A DNA stretch of 64,000 bases, taken from contig NZ_CP108514.1 in assembly GCF_035989305.1 (NCBI RefSeq), forward strand, positions 5,185,501-5,249,500. The letters are read 5' to 3'. Below, piece by piece: positions 55,965 through 64,000 of the stretch. This stretch comes from Streptomyces sp. NBC_01233 (GTDB taxonomy: Bacteria > Actinomycetota > Actinomycetes > Streptomycetales > Streptomycetaceae). How positions within the stretch are numbered: the first letter of the stretch is position 1; every line of letters begins with the position of its first letter. A program made the translations under genes and the position numbers. The notes under the pieces are model-generated. The model was not told the DNA's origin. It made no database searches and saw only the letters and a program-made list of their open reading frames with translations.

Positions 55965-56633
55965 GTGGGAGTACTGGGAGGGGCCTGGGACTGGCTGGCG
56001 AACGGCGCCAACTGGTCGGGGGAGAGCGGGGTCTGGCACCGGCTCGGCGAGCACGCCTACGTCAGCGGGGTCGCGCTGGCCGTCGCCTGCGCGGTGGCGC
56101 TTCCGGTCGGCCTGTACCTCGGCCACCTCGGCAAGGGCGGCGCCCTCGCGATCAACGTCTCCAACATCGGCCGGGCCGTTCCGGTCTTCGCGGTGCTGGC
56201 GCTGTTCATGGTCTCCCCGCTGCGCAACGCGGGCTATCTGCCGACCATCGCCGCGCTCGTGCTGTTTGCCGTCCCGCCGCTGCTGACGAACGCGTACGTC
56301 GGCATGCGCGGGGTGGACCGCTCGGTGGTGGAGGCCGCCCGGGGCATGGGCATGTCCGGGGGCCAGCTCTTCCTGCGCGTCGAGCTCCCGCTGGCGCGCG
56401 GCCTGGTGATGACCGGGCTGCGCTCGGGCGCGGTGCAGGTCATCGCCACGGCCACGATCGCCGCCATGGTCGGCCAGGGCGGCCTCGGCCGGATCATCAC
56501 CGCCGGCTTCAACACGTACAACACCCCGCAGGTCGTCGCGGGTGCCCTGCTGGTGGCGGCGCTCGCCCTGCTGGTGGAGGGCGTGCTGGTGGCCGCGGAC
56601 CGGCTGCTGCCGCGGGCCGCGGGCCACCGCTGA
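55965..56633 (+). CDS. opuCD: Glycine betaine/choline ABC transporter permease 2
   Basis: The 222-residue permease starts at GTG. It has five to six helices and the loop VDRSVVEAARGMGMSGGQLF that contacts the ATPase. It is co-transcribed with the first permease and the binding protein. Confidence 0.92.
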   Translation: MGVLGGAWDWLANGANWSGESGVWHRLGEHAYVSGVALAVACAVALPVGLYLGHLGKGGALAINVSNIGRAVPVFAVLALFMVSPLRNAGYLPTIAALVLFAVPPLLTNAYVGMRGVDRSVVEAARGMGMSGGQLFLRVELPLARGLVMTGLRSGAVQVIATATIAAMVGQGGLGRIITAGFNTYNTPQVVAGALLVAALALLVEGVLVAADRLLPRAAGHR

Positions 56634-56665
56634 ATCCTGTCCACACCCTCGAACGGAGTCACTCC

Positions 56666-57643
56666 ATGACCAAGACCACGCGCGTCCTCGGCGCGTCCCT
56701 GGGCGCCCTGGCCCTGACGGTGTCGCTGGCCGCGTGCGGCGGTGACAGCCTGGAGAAGAGCAAGGACGGCGGCTCGTCGGCCCCGGCCGCGGAGGGCAAG
56801 GGCAGCCTGGTCGTCGGCGCCGCCGGGTTCACCGAGTCGAACGTGCTGGCGGAGCTGTACGCGCAGGTCCTCAAGGACGCGGGCTACGGCACCTCGATCA
56901 AGACGGTCAACAACCGCGAACTGTACGAACCCTCGCTGGAGAAGGGCGAGATCGACGTCGTCCCGGAGTACGCCGCCACGCTCGCGGAGTTCCTCAACGC
57001 CAAGGTGAACGGCCCGAAGGCGCCCGAGGAGAAGCCGGTGGCGTCGAGCGACGTCGCGGCGACGGTGGCGGGTCTGGAGAAGCTCGCCGCCCCGCTCGGG
57101 CTGAAGGCGCTGTCCGCGGGCGGGGCGGTCGACCAGAACGCATTCGCGGTGACCAGGGAATTCGCCCAGAAGAACAACCTGAAGACGCTTTCCGATCTTG
57201 GTAAGTCCGGACTGAAGGTGAAGATCGCGGCGGGCGACGAATGCTCCGTACGGCCCTTCTGCGCACCGGGGTTGACGAAGGCATACGGAATTCAGGTTTC
57301 CGGTATTGACCCGAAGGGCGTCGGCACCCCTCAGGCCAAGCAGGCCGTCAAGGACGGCGCCGACCAGCTCGTGCTGACCACGACCACGGACGCCACGCTC
57401 GACAGCTTCGGCCTGGTCCTGCTGGAGGACGACAAGAAGCTCCAGAACGCCGACAACGTGCTCCCGGTGGTCAACGCCAAGGATGCCGGCGGCCCCGAGG
57501 TCGCGGCCGCCCTCGACCAGCTGACCAAGGTCCTCACGACGGCCGATCTGGTCGACCTGAACCGGAAGGTGGACGCGGAGCGCGCCAAGCCGGCGGACGT
57601 GGCGAAGGCCTACCTGGAGTCCAAGGGCCTTCTGAAGAAGTAG
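56666..57643 (+). CDS. opuCC: Glycine betaine/choline-binding lipoprotein
   Basis: The 325-residue protein has a lipobox (ALTVSLAACGGDS), so it is anchored outside the membrane. The OpuAC-type domain follows (GAAGFTESNVLAELYAQVLK, EKGEIDVVPEYAATLAEFLN, LVVLEDDK-like LVLLEDDKKLQNADNVLPVV). It delivers the compatible solute to the permeases. Confidence 0.93.
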   Translation: MTKTTRVLGASLGALALTVSLAACGGDSLEKSKDGGSSAPAAEGKGSLVVGAAGFTESNVLAELYAQVLKDAGYGTSIKTVNNRELYEPSLEKGEIDVVPEYAATLAEFLNAKVNGPKAPEEKPVASSDVAATVAGLEKLAAPLGLKALSAGGAVDQNAFAVTREFAQKNNLKTLSDLGKSGLKVKIAAGDECSVRPFCAPGLTKAYGIQVSGIDPKGVGTPQAKQAVKDGADQLVLTTTTDATLDSFGLVLLEDDKKLQNADNVLPVVNAKDAGGPEVAAALDQLTKVLTTADLVDLNRKVDAERAKPADVAKAYLESKGLLKK

Positions 57644-57751
57644 AAGACACGTGGGTTGATGGAGGAATGTGGAGTACCTGCCCGGGAAGAGCGACAAGAG
57701 ATTGCCGGGCGGGTATCCCGCTGGACCCCCACGCCCTGTAAATTTCGGGCC

Positions 57752-58741
57752 ATGCCCCGTGGACGCCACCGCAATCCCGAACCCCTGCACCGGCTGCTCA
57801 CGCCGACGACCGTCGCAGGTGTGTCCGTCATCAGCGCCGGAGCGGCCTGGCTGCTCGCGGAACCGCTGGCGCTGAGGCTCCTCGTGGCCCTCACCGCGGC
57901 CGCCGGGGTCGGCGGCGCCGTCGTGATGCGCGCCTGGGACCGGTCGGCCGGCCGCCGCGTCGCGGAGCTCGCGCGCGAGCGGGTCAAGGACGAGTGGCGG
58001 ACGGACGAGCGGATAGCCGAGCTCGAATCCGACCTCGAAGAGGCCCGCGTGCTGCGCGGCCGGCTCGACGCCAAGCTGCGTGCCAAGCGGGTCGAACTGG
58101 CCGGGCTGCGCGGGGAGCACGCGGCGCTGCTGCGGCGGTACGCGACCGCCGAGACCGAGCGCGCCAGCGCCCTGGAGGGCCGCCGGCTGCTGGCCATCGA
58201 GGCCTCCGCGGCCCCGGCCGCCGCGCAGAAGGAACTTCCGCCCGTCTCCGAGGAGCGCACCTCGGCGGGCGCGCCCACCACGGTCGGCTACGCCCGGGCC
58301 CACGCGGCTCTGGGGGCGCTGGCCCGCAGGGCGCAGACGCAGGCGGCGCTGCCCGCGGGCCCCGCCGCGGCGTCGGCGCTCCCCGCGCCCTCGGCCCCCG
58401 CGTCCTCGGTCCCCGCTCGGCGTCCGGCGGCGGCGGTGGCCCCGTACGCGGCCCAGCGGCGTACGGCCTCCCGCGTCGAGGGCGGCTTCGACTTCTTCGG
58501 CACCAAGAACGCGGCGCAGGCCCGTGCGGTGATCGAGGCGGTCCAGAACGAGGACCTGGCCGACGTGGTCGGCGCCGAGGCCCTCGCGGTCCACAAGGCG
58601 GAGTCCGCCAAGGACGTTCCCGGACCGGAGTTCAAGCCGGCGACCGCCGAGACCCGTGCGGTGGGCCAGGTCATCGACCTGACGGCCCACGACGAGACCG
58701 AGCCGATCGACGTGGTCCGGCTGCGCACCGCGATCTCGTAG
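57752..58741 (+). CDS. Coiled-coil membrane protein of unknown function
   Basis: The 329-residue protein begins with two hydrophobic segments (VAGVSVISAGAAWLLAE and LRLLVALTAAAGVGGAVV), then a heptad-rich helix (DERIAELESDLEEARVLRGR, LRAKRVELAGLRGEHAALLR) and an Ala/Pro-rich linker. A folded C-terminal part ends VIDLTAHDETEPIDVVRLRT. The ATG at 57752 was chosen because the upstream frame looks non-coding. No function is recognised. Confidence 0.85.
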   Translation: MPRGRHRNPEPLHRLLTPTTVAGVSVISAGAAWLLAEPLALRLLVALTAAAGVGGAVVMRAWDRSAGRRVAELARERVKDEWRTDERIAELESDLEEARVLRGRLDAKLRAKRVELAGLRGEHAALLRRYATAETERASALEGRRLLAIEASAAPAAAQKELPPVSEERTSAGAPTTVGYARAHAALGALARRAQTQAALPAGPAAASALPAPSAPASSVPARRPAAAVAPYAAQRRTASRVEGGFDFFGTKNAAQARAVIEAVQNEDLADVVGAEALAVHKAESAKDVPGPEFKPATAETRAVGQVIDLTAHDETEPIDVVRLRTAIS

Positions 58742-58780
58742 CACCCGTCCCCTGCCGCGCCGTCCCCGTCCGGCCCGTGC

Positions 58781-59374
58781 TCAGTCCCGGTACGAGGCCA
58801 CCAGCCGGGCCAGGTGCCGGCCCGCCACCAGGAGCGGGGTGCGGCTCCGGGCGACCTGTGAGGTCATCTCGGCGCCCTCCAGGGTGTTGATCACGGTGAC
58901 CGCCAGATCGCGCGCCTCCGGCTCCGGGTAGCCCGAAGCCAGGAGCTTCGCGGCGACCAGCTCCTGCCAGTTGGCGAAGGCCCGGGCGCAGGCCGCCTGG
59001 ATCTCCGGCAGGCGGCCGACCGTTTCCAGGGCCGTGGCCGTCACCGGGCAGCCGTCCCTCCAGTCGGAGGCCTGCAGTTCCTGCGCGAGCAGGACGGCGA
59101 CGGCCTCGACCGCCTCCGCCGGATCCTGGTGGGCGGCCAGTCCGTTGCGGAGCATCCCGGCGAACTCCTCGTCGCCGAAGTGGATCGCGGCCACCGCGAG
59201 CTCCTGCTTGCCGCCCGGGAAGAAGTGGTACAGCGAGCCCAGGGTCGCCTCGGCCTCGCGGACGAGCTGCTTGACCGGGGTGTTCTCGTAACCGCCGTGC
59301 TGCATGAGGCGGGAGGCGGTGCGGACCAGTCGGTCGCGCGTTCCCAGTGCTGTCTTCGTCCCTGCTGCTGCCAT
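58781..59374 (-). CDS. TetR-family repressor
   Basis: The 197-residue protein has a TetR helix-turn-helix (TRDRLVRTASRLMQHGGYEN, VREAEATLGSLYHFFPGGKQ) and a C-terminal TetR_C domain of the YcdC/LmrA-like type. It is divergent from the imine-reductase-like gene, and two identical operator-like sequences lie between. It most likely represses both. Confidence 0.93.
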   Translation of the reverse strand: MAAAGTKTALGTRDRLVRTASRLMQHGGYENTPVKQLVREAEATLGSLYHFFPGGKQELAVAAIHFGDEEFAGMLRNGLAAHQDPAEAVEAVAVLLAQELQASDWRDGCPVTATALETVGRLPEIQAACARAFANWQELVAAKLLASGYPEPEARDLAVTVINTLEGAEMTSQVARSRTPLLVAGRHLARLVASYRD

Positions 59375-59396
59375 GGGCGTGATCCTACCGCCGATT

Positions 59397-59464
59397 CTGG
59401 ATAGAGCGTTCGTTCTAGTCGATGGTACGGTCGTCCCGATCGCTGGATAGAGCGTTCGTTCTAG
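59397..59464. promoter_or_regulatory. Twin TetR operators in the divergent promoter region
   Basis: An identical 22-base sequence occurs at 59397-59418 and 59443-59464, 46 bases apart. Its core TAGAGCGTTCGTTCTA is an imperfect palindrome (TAGA-N8-TCTA type), typical of TetR operators. Confidence 0.8.
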
Positions 59465-59490
59465 ACCATGTCGCAGGGGAGAACTCCGTC

Positions 59491-60381
59491 ATGAACCACG
59501 TTTCGACTGCCCAGGACACCAAGGTCACCGTCGTCGGTCTCGGCCCCATGGGCCGGGCGATGGCCGCCGCCTACCTCGACGCCGGCTACGAGGTCACCGT
59601 CTGGAACCGCAGCGCGGGCAAGGACGCCGACCTCGTGGCCCGCGGGGCCCGCCGGGCGGTCGGCATCGGCGAGGCCGTCGCCGCGAGCCGGCTGACCGTG
59701 CTCAGCCTCATCGACGTGGAGGCCATGTACGGCACGCTCGGTGACACCGACCTCGCCGGCCGCGTGCTCGCCAACCTGTCCTCGGACGTCCCGGACGCGG
59801 CCCGCGCGGCCGCGCGGTGGGCCGGGGAGCGCGGGGCCGCCTACCTCACCGGCGGGGTCAACGTCCCCCCGACCGGCATCGGGCAGGAGGGTTCCTCCGT
59901 CTTCGTCAGCGGCCCGGAGGAGGTCTACGAGGAGCACCGCGCCGCGCTCGACGTGCTCGCCGCCACCGACTACCGGGGCGTCGACCCCGGCTACGCGCAG
60001 CTGTACTACCAGCTCAACATGATCCTCTTCTGGACCGCCTACACGGGCTGGTACCAGGCCCTCGCCGTCGCCCGCGCCAACGGGCTGACGGCGGCCGACA
60101 TCCTGCCCTACGCCGGCTACACGGCCGACAGCATGCGCGGCTTCTACACCCAGGGCGCCCCGCTCGTCGACGCCGGCGAGCACGGGGGCGAGTACGAGCG
60201 CCTCGCCATGTGCGCCGCCAGCGTCGAGCACGTCCTGCACACCGCCGCCGACTCCGGTGTGGACACCGGGATCCTGGCCGCGCACGCCGAGCTCTACCGG
60301 CGCGGGGTCGCCGCGGGCTTCGGCGCCGACAGCAGCTCGCGGCTGATCGGGCTGCTGGGCGGCGCCGGCAAGCCCTCCTAG
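59491..60381 (+). CDS. NADPH-dependent imine reductase-like / 6-phosphogluconate dehydrogenase-fold protein
   Basis: The 296-residue protein has a Rossmann motif ([20 protein letters not shown]) with [10 protein letters not shown] specific for NADPH. The long interdomain helix is [20 protein letters not shown], and the C-terminal helical domain follows, as in beta-hydroxyacid dehydrogenase and imine-reductase families. It is controlled by the divergent TetR gene through twin operators. The substrate is unknown, and imine reduction is inferred from overall form. Confidence 0.88.
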   Translation: MNHVSTAQDTKVTVVGLGPMGRAMAAAYLDAGYEVTVWNRSAGKDADLVARGARRAVGIGEAVAASRLTVLSLIDVEAMYGTLGDTDLAGRVLANLSSDVPDAARAAARWAGERGAAYLTGGVNVPPTGIGQEGSSVFVSGPEEVYEEHRAALDVLAATDYRGVDPGYAQLYYQLNMILFWTAYTGWYQALAVARANGLTAADILPYAGYTADSMRGFYTQGAPLVDAGEHGGEYERLAMCAASVEHVLHTAADSGVDTGILAAHAELYRRGVAAGFGADSSSRLIGLLGGAGKPS

Positions 60382-60384
60382 GCC

Positions 60385-60675
60385 CAATGCTGGTGACTGG
60401 GCCCGGCCGGGCCCCAAGTCCGAACGGGTCCTGGCGGATCGAGTCGAACCAGCGGACGGCCTGCGGTGCCGAGCGGACGGCCGTGGTGAAGTGGGCGGCG
60501 TCCGGCCCCTGGTCGACGACCTTCGCGCGGACTCCGCGGCGGGCCGGATCGGCAGCTCCTGAGGTGTCGCGGGGAGCGCGGCCACGATGTCCTGCTCCCG
60601 GTGGTTGCCGTCGGACAGGTCTTCCACAGCCTGTGCACAGGGTGCGCGGAAGACCTCCGCGGGGTCCACGTGGAG
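60385..60675 (-). pseudogene. Possible gene remnant with a frameshift
   Basis: Two stretches on the minus strand look protein-like but lie in different frames: [20 protein letters not shown] onward, and further down [20 protein letters not shown] with [19 protein letters not shown]. They would join if one base were changed near 60535. The family is not recognised. The remaining 60676-60811 holds nothing I can identify. Confidence 0.3.
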
Positions 60676-60811
60676 CGGGTGCAGCCGGTTCCGGGCGGTG
60701 AGGGAGCAGGAGAGGGAGAAGACGGCGGACGCGGGCGCGCCCCGGCCGTCGCTGCCCCCCGCCGATCGAGGGGAAAGTCCCGGGCTGCGGGCGCAGTTGA
60801 CCGGTGCGGCC

Positions 60812-61027
60812 TCAGAACAGCGGCAGCTGGCCGGGGTGTTCGGGCAGTACGAAGCCGTCCAGCGTCGGTGCGGAGGCGCCGAGCACGACCCGGGCCCGGG
60901 ATCCGGGGCAGGACACCAGGTCGCCGCGCCCGCGCCCGGCCGGGGGGTCGTGGCGGGCGATCCGGCCGGCGGTGACGGCGCAGTCGCGGCCGCAGGCGGG
61001 GCAGGCCCGGCGGGGGGAGTGGGACAT
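60812..61027 (-). CDS. Small zinc-ribbon-like protein
   Basis: The 71-residue product starts MSHSPRRACPACGRDCAVTA. The CPACGRDC cluster and a later cysteine suggest a one-zinc ribbon or knuckle; the rest is GRIARHDPPAGRGRGDLVSC and a hydrophobic end. Function is unknown. It follows the N-acetyltransferase gene in the same direction, 29 bases downstream. Confidence 0.5.
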   Translation of the reverse strand: MSHSPRRACPACGRDCAVTAGRIARHDPPAGRGRGDLVSCPGSRARVVLGASAPTLDGFVLPEHPGQLPLF

Positions 61028-61056
61028 GGCCCCCAGTCTGCCCTGCCCCGCCGACA

Positions 61057-61908
61057 TCAGCCCTGCCGGGCGGAGAGCCATGCCTCGTGGGCCTGCTGCA
61101 CGCGGGCCCACAGCGCCGCCCGGTCGGCGGCGGTCAGGTCGTCGAGGTCGCGCCCGAAGACGCTCCCGATGACCTCGAAGAGCTCGTCCTCGTCGGCCAG
61201 TTCCCGCTCGCTGGTCCCCTTCGCGGAGTCGAGCCGCGTCAGGATGCGGCCGCGCAGCACGTCCGCGCCCTCCGCGTCGCGCCGGAACAGCGCGAAGGTC
61301 CGTACGAAGGGCGAGTCCTCGGCGGTGGACAGCCAGGTGTGCATGGCCTCGAAGCCGGCCGTCGTCGCCGGGGCGTCCCGGAAGTTCATCCGGGGCATGT
61401 GCATGTCGGGACTGAGGAGGCTCCAGCCCTCGCCCTCGCCCTCCAGCGGATCCAGCCGCTCCAGCCGGTACCGCAGGCCGCCCTGCTCGTACGCGCCCTC
61501 GCGCAGCGGCAGCGGCTCGTACGGGCCGTCCCCGATCCCGGCGTCCACCCAGTACTCGCTCCCGTCGACGCGGACGGTCAGGGTGAGGTGCCCGCCGCTG
61601 ACCTCGCGGGAGGCGGGATCGCCGCACACGCCGCCGGAGTGCCGGGTCACTTCGTAGCCGAGGGCTTCGAGGAGCAGGGCGAGGCCGCCGTTGAGGTGGT
61701 AGCAGTAGCCGCCGCGGCCGGCGGCGAAGCGGCGGGCCGACAGCTCGGGGTCGATGCCGGGCGGCCGGCCGAGCTGGATGTCGATGTTGTCGTAGGCGAT
61801 GCGCTCCAGGTGTGCGCGCTGGAGCGCGAACAGCCCTTCCGCGCTGGGGGCTCCGGGATCGATGACGCCGAGCCGGCGCAGGTAGCCGTCGAATATGTCA
61901 GAGATCAT
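61057..61908 (-). CDS. Arylamine N-acetyltransferase
   Basis: The 283-residue NAT enzyme transfers acetyl groups from acetyl-CoA to arylamines or hydrazines. The catalytic triad is visible: Cys in AGRGGYCYHLNGGLALLLEA, His in SGGHLTLTVRVDG and Asp in YWVDAGIGDGPYEPLPL. In other actinobacteria it can act on cholesterol or polyketide intermediates. It is transcribed leftward after the nucleoside hydrolase gene, 84 bases apart. Confidence 0.94.
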   Translation of the reverse strand: MISDIFDGYLRRLGVIDPGAPSAEGLFALQRAHLERIAYDNIDIQLGRPPGIDPELSARRFAAGRGGYCYHLNGGLALLLEALGYEVTRHSGGVCGDPASREVSGGHLTLTVRVDGSEYWVDAGIGDGPYEPLPLREGAYEQGGLRYRLERLDPLEGEGEGWSLLSPDMHMPRMNFRDAPATTAGFEAMHTWLSTAEDSPFVRTFALFRRDAEGADVLRGRILTRLDSAKGTSERELADEDELFEVIGSVFGRDLDDLTAADRAALWARVQQAHEAWLSARQG

Positions 61909-61992
61909 CCGGTCGGCGTAGGCGCCGACGGGTGCGGTCCCCGGGAATTCCCTCCGGTGCCTCCGGTGCCTCGCCTCCGGTGCCTCCGGCGG

Positions 61993-62937
61993 TCACGGGC
62001 GGGACCTGCCGAGGGCCGCGACGGCGTCGACCATGTGGTCCCAGAAGAGCCGGGCGTCGAGGGCCACGGCGACCTTCGCGTTGGCCGGGCGGTCCAGGTA
62101 CCGGTGGAGGTCCACGACGGTGGCCCCGCGCGTGTACCGGCCGTGCAGTTCCACGGTGACGTTCGCCTCCACGCACTCCACGACGGCCGGGTCGATCACG
62201 CGGGCCACCGCGACGGGGTCGTGCAGCGGCGGATGGGGCATGTTCCACAGCCGGCTGTAGGTCGATGCGAAGTAGGCCAGCAATCCGGCGCAGATGTCGC
62301 CGAGTTCGGTGCCGAGGCCCTCGAAGCGGGCCATGACCTCGGGCGTGGCCAGGGCCTGGTGGGTGACGTTGAGCCCGCACATGGTCACCGGTACTCCGCT
62401 GCGGAAGACGATGTCCGCGGCCTCCGGGTCGGTGTGGATGTTGAACTCAGACGCCGGGGTGCGGTTGCCCCGCTCCGTGGAGCCTCCCATCAGCACGATC
62501 TCGCGGATGCGGGCGGCGCTGTCGGGGTAGCGGGTCAGCAGCAGGGCGATGTTGGTCAGCGGGGCGGTGGGGACCAGGGTGACCGGCTCCGGGTGTTCCA
62601 CGAGGATCCGGTGGATGAGTTCCACCGCGTGCTCGGGGACCAGGTCGACCGTGGGTTCGGGGAACTGCGCTCCGTCCAGCCCGGATTCGCCGTGCACGTC
62701 GGCCGCGACGGCCAGCCGCTGGAGCAGCGGCCGGTCGCACCCGGCGGCGACGGGCACGTCCGTGATCCCGGCGACGGTGCACACCCGGCGGGCGTTGAGG
62801 GAGGTCTTCTCCAGCGTCTGGTTGCCGGCGACCGTGGTGATGGCGAGCAGATCGACCGCCGGGTTCGCCGCCGCCAGCATGATCGCCAGTGCGTCGTCGT
62901 GCCCGGGATCGCAGTCGATGATGATCGGGACGGGCAC
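61993..62937 (-). CDS. Inosine-uridine-type nucleoside hydrolase
   Basis: The 314-residue enzyme cleaves the N-glycosidic bond of ribonucleosides. The calcium-binding D-x-D-x-x-x-D-D motif is in IIIDCDPGHDDALAIML, with a second site near the end (HPPLHDPVAVARVIDP) and VTLVPTAPLTNIALLL. The GTG at 62937 follows GAGGAGG by six bases; an upstream ATG at 62967 is rejected. Confidence 0.93.
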   Translation of the reverse strand: MPVPIIIDCDPGHDDALAIMLAAANPAVDLLAITTVAGNQTLEKTSLNARRVCTVAGITDVPVAAGCDRPLLQRLAVAADVHGESGLDGAQFPEPTVDLVPEHAVELIHRILVEHPEPVTLVPTAPLTNIALLLTRYPDSAARIREIVLMGGSTERGNRTPASEFNIHTDPEAADIVFRSGVPVTMCGLNVTHQALATPEVMARFEGLGTELGDICAGLLAYFASTYSRLWNMPHPPLHDPVAVARVIDPAVVECVEANVTVELHGRYTRGATVVDLHRYLDRPANAKVAVALDARLFWDHMVDAVAALGRSRP

Positions 62938-63001
62938 GGGCGACCTCCTCGTCGGACTGCGGACCACCCAGTCTGCCGCCGGAGGGCCGCTCGCGCGGTC
63001 G

Positions 63002-64000
63002 CTACTTGTCGATGTCCCCGACCACGAAGAAGAGCGAGCCCAGGATCGCCACCATGTCCGCGACGAGCTGCCCCGGCAGCAGTACGGCCAGGGCCTGGAT
63101 GTTGTTGTACGAGGCGCTGCGCAGCTTCAGCCGGTACGGGGTCTTCTCGCCCTTCGAGACGAGGTAGTAGCCGTTGATGCCGAGCGGGTTCTCGGTCCAG
63201 GAGTACGTGTGGCCCTCGGGCGCCTTCAGCACCTTGGGCAGCCGCTGGTTGACCGGCCCCGGCGGCAGCTCCGCCATCCGGTCCAGGCAGGCCACGGCCA
63301 GGTCGAGCGCGTTGTGGGTCTGCTCCAGCAGGCACTCGAAGCGGGCCAGGCAGTCGCCCTCGGTGCGGGTGACGACCTTGAGCACGTCCTGCAGCTCGCC
63401 GTAGGCCAGGTACGGCTCGTCGCGGCGCAGGTCGAAGTCGACGCCGGAGGCGCGGGCGATCGGGCCGGAGACCCCGTACGCGTGCACCGCCTCGGCGGAC
63501 AGGACCCCGACGCCGCGGGTGCGGGCGCGGAAGATCTCGTTGCCGCGCACCAGGTCGTCGTAGACGTGCATGCGGGTGTTGACGTCGGCGATCGCGGCGC
63601 GGGCCCGGCCGAGCCAGCCGGCCGGCAGGTCCTCCTTGAGGCCTCCGACGCGGTTGAACATGTAGTGCATGCGGCCGCCGGAGATCTCCTCCATGACGGC
63701 CTGGAGCTCCTCGCGCTCGCGGAACGCGTGGAAGATCGGGGTGATCCCGCCCAGTTCGAGGGGGTACGAGCCGAGGAACATCAGGTGGTTCAGCACCCGG
63801 TTCAGCTCGGCGAGCAGGGTCCGCATCCACACGGCCCGCTCGGGGACCTCCATGCCGAGCATCCGCTCGACGGCCATGACCACGCCGAGCTCGTTGGAGA
63901 ACGCGGACAGCCAGTCGTGGCGGTTCGCGAGCATCACGATCTGCCGGTAGTCGCGGGCCTCGAAGAGTTTCTCGGCGCCGCGGTGCATATAGCCGACCAC
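63002..64000 (-). CDS. nuoD: NADH-quinone oxidoreductase subunit D (5' end outside the window)
   Basis: The last 333 codons of a complex I 49-kDa-type subunit are present; the start lies beyond 64000. Signatures include [59 protein letters not shown] and the quinone-side [20 protein letters not shown]. The end, [20 protein letters not shown], differs from the usual VDR ending and may mark the second NuoD paralogue of Streptomyces. No other nuo gene follows it in this window. Confidence 0.93.
   Translation of the reverse strand: MVGYMHRGAEKLFEARDYRQIVMLANRHDWLSAFSNELGVVMAVERMLGMEVPERAVWMRTLLAELNRVLNHLMFLGSYPLELGGITPIFHAFREREELQAVMEEISGGRMHYMFNRVGGLKEDLPAGWLGRARAAIADVNTRMHVYDDLVRGNEIFRARTRGVGVLSAEAVHAYGVSGPIARASGVDFDLRRDEPYLAYGELQDVLKVVTRTEGDCLARFECLLEQTHNALDLAVACLDRMAELPPGPVNQRLPKVLKAPEGHTYSWTENPLGINGYYLVSKGEKTPYRLKLRSASYNNIQALAVLLPGQLVADMVAILGSLFFVVGDIDK

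Overview
The window is high-GC actinobacterial DNA, almost certainly a Streptomyces chromosome. Coding regions are strongly GC-biased at third positions, GTG and TTG starts are common, and the gene families are typical of the genus (XRE/DUF397/ATPase trio, TipA-type MerR regulator, ThrE exporter, the ppa-dac-tilS-hpt-ftsH-folE block). No complete rRNA, tRNA or CRISPR locus is present.

Left part, 1-14.1 kb: an accessory region built around three direct copies of the 3' half of a tRNA-Thr(CGU) gene (4659-4701, 9088-9130, 13118-13160). None has a tRNA 5' half. Each has a pair of tandem 11-bp repeats ending 112-118 bp upstream, and the first two also have related repeats 91-105 bp downstream. This looks like a tandem array of elements integrated at, or recombined between, tRNA-Thr att sites, with no recombinase gene visible. 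The intervals carry: a helicase-nuclease-Gre-like fusion and a vapBC operon; a complete valyl-tRNA synthetase and a glycosyltransferase; a PIN toxin split by an IS1380-type insertion sequence, its HTH antitoxin, and two small membrane or secreted proteins. A nuclease-toxin C-terminal domain and its probable immunity protein follow the third copy.

14-24.5 kb: envelope and regulatory genes (a frameshifted DUF8017-like lipid-anchored or membrane protein, a beta-propeller protein, a serine hydrolase of the beta-lactamase fold, a GNAT acetyltransferase, a SigE-type ECF sigma factor with a membrane partner, a family A DNA polymerase broken by a one-base deletion, a DUF2786 protein), ending in GC-rich palindromic repeats and a truncated gene.

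24.5-37.7 kb: a DUF397 / anti-sigma-like ATPase / XRE regulator trio with a shared palindrome; aldehyde dehydrogenase; a stand-alone PBP2; a DinB-like protein; a PadR regulator followed by a drug-type ABC exporter with twin PadR-like operators; a TipA-like regulator with its characteristic promoter; DedA; ThrE; and pyrophosphatase.

37.8-54.1 kb: conserved core block. dac, a DUF2342 metalloprotease, tilS, hpt, ftsH and folE run rightward; DUF3180, folK, folB, an NTF2-like gene and folP run leftward. A free-standing, splicing-dead intein-derived LAGLIDADG protein sits at the junction between these two groups. An IS30-type element separates folP from an MprF-like lysyltransferase and a divergent membrane esterase.

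54.1-64 kb: a four-gene glycine-betaine/choline (OpuC-type) ABC transporter, a coiled-coil membrane protein, a TetR repressor divergent from an imine-reductase-like gene with twin operators, a zinc-ribbon-like small protein, arylamine N-acetyltransferase, a nucleoside hydrolase, and the 3' part of a nuoD gene cut by the window end.
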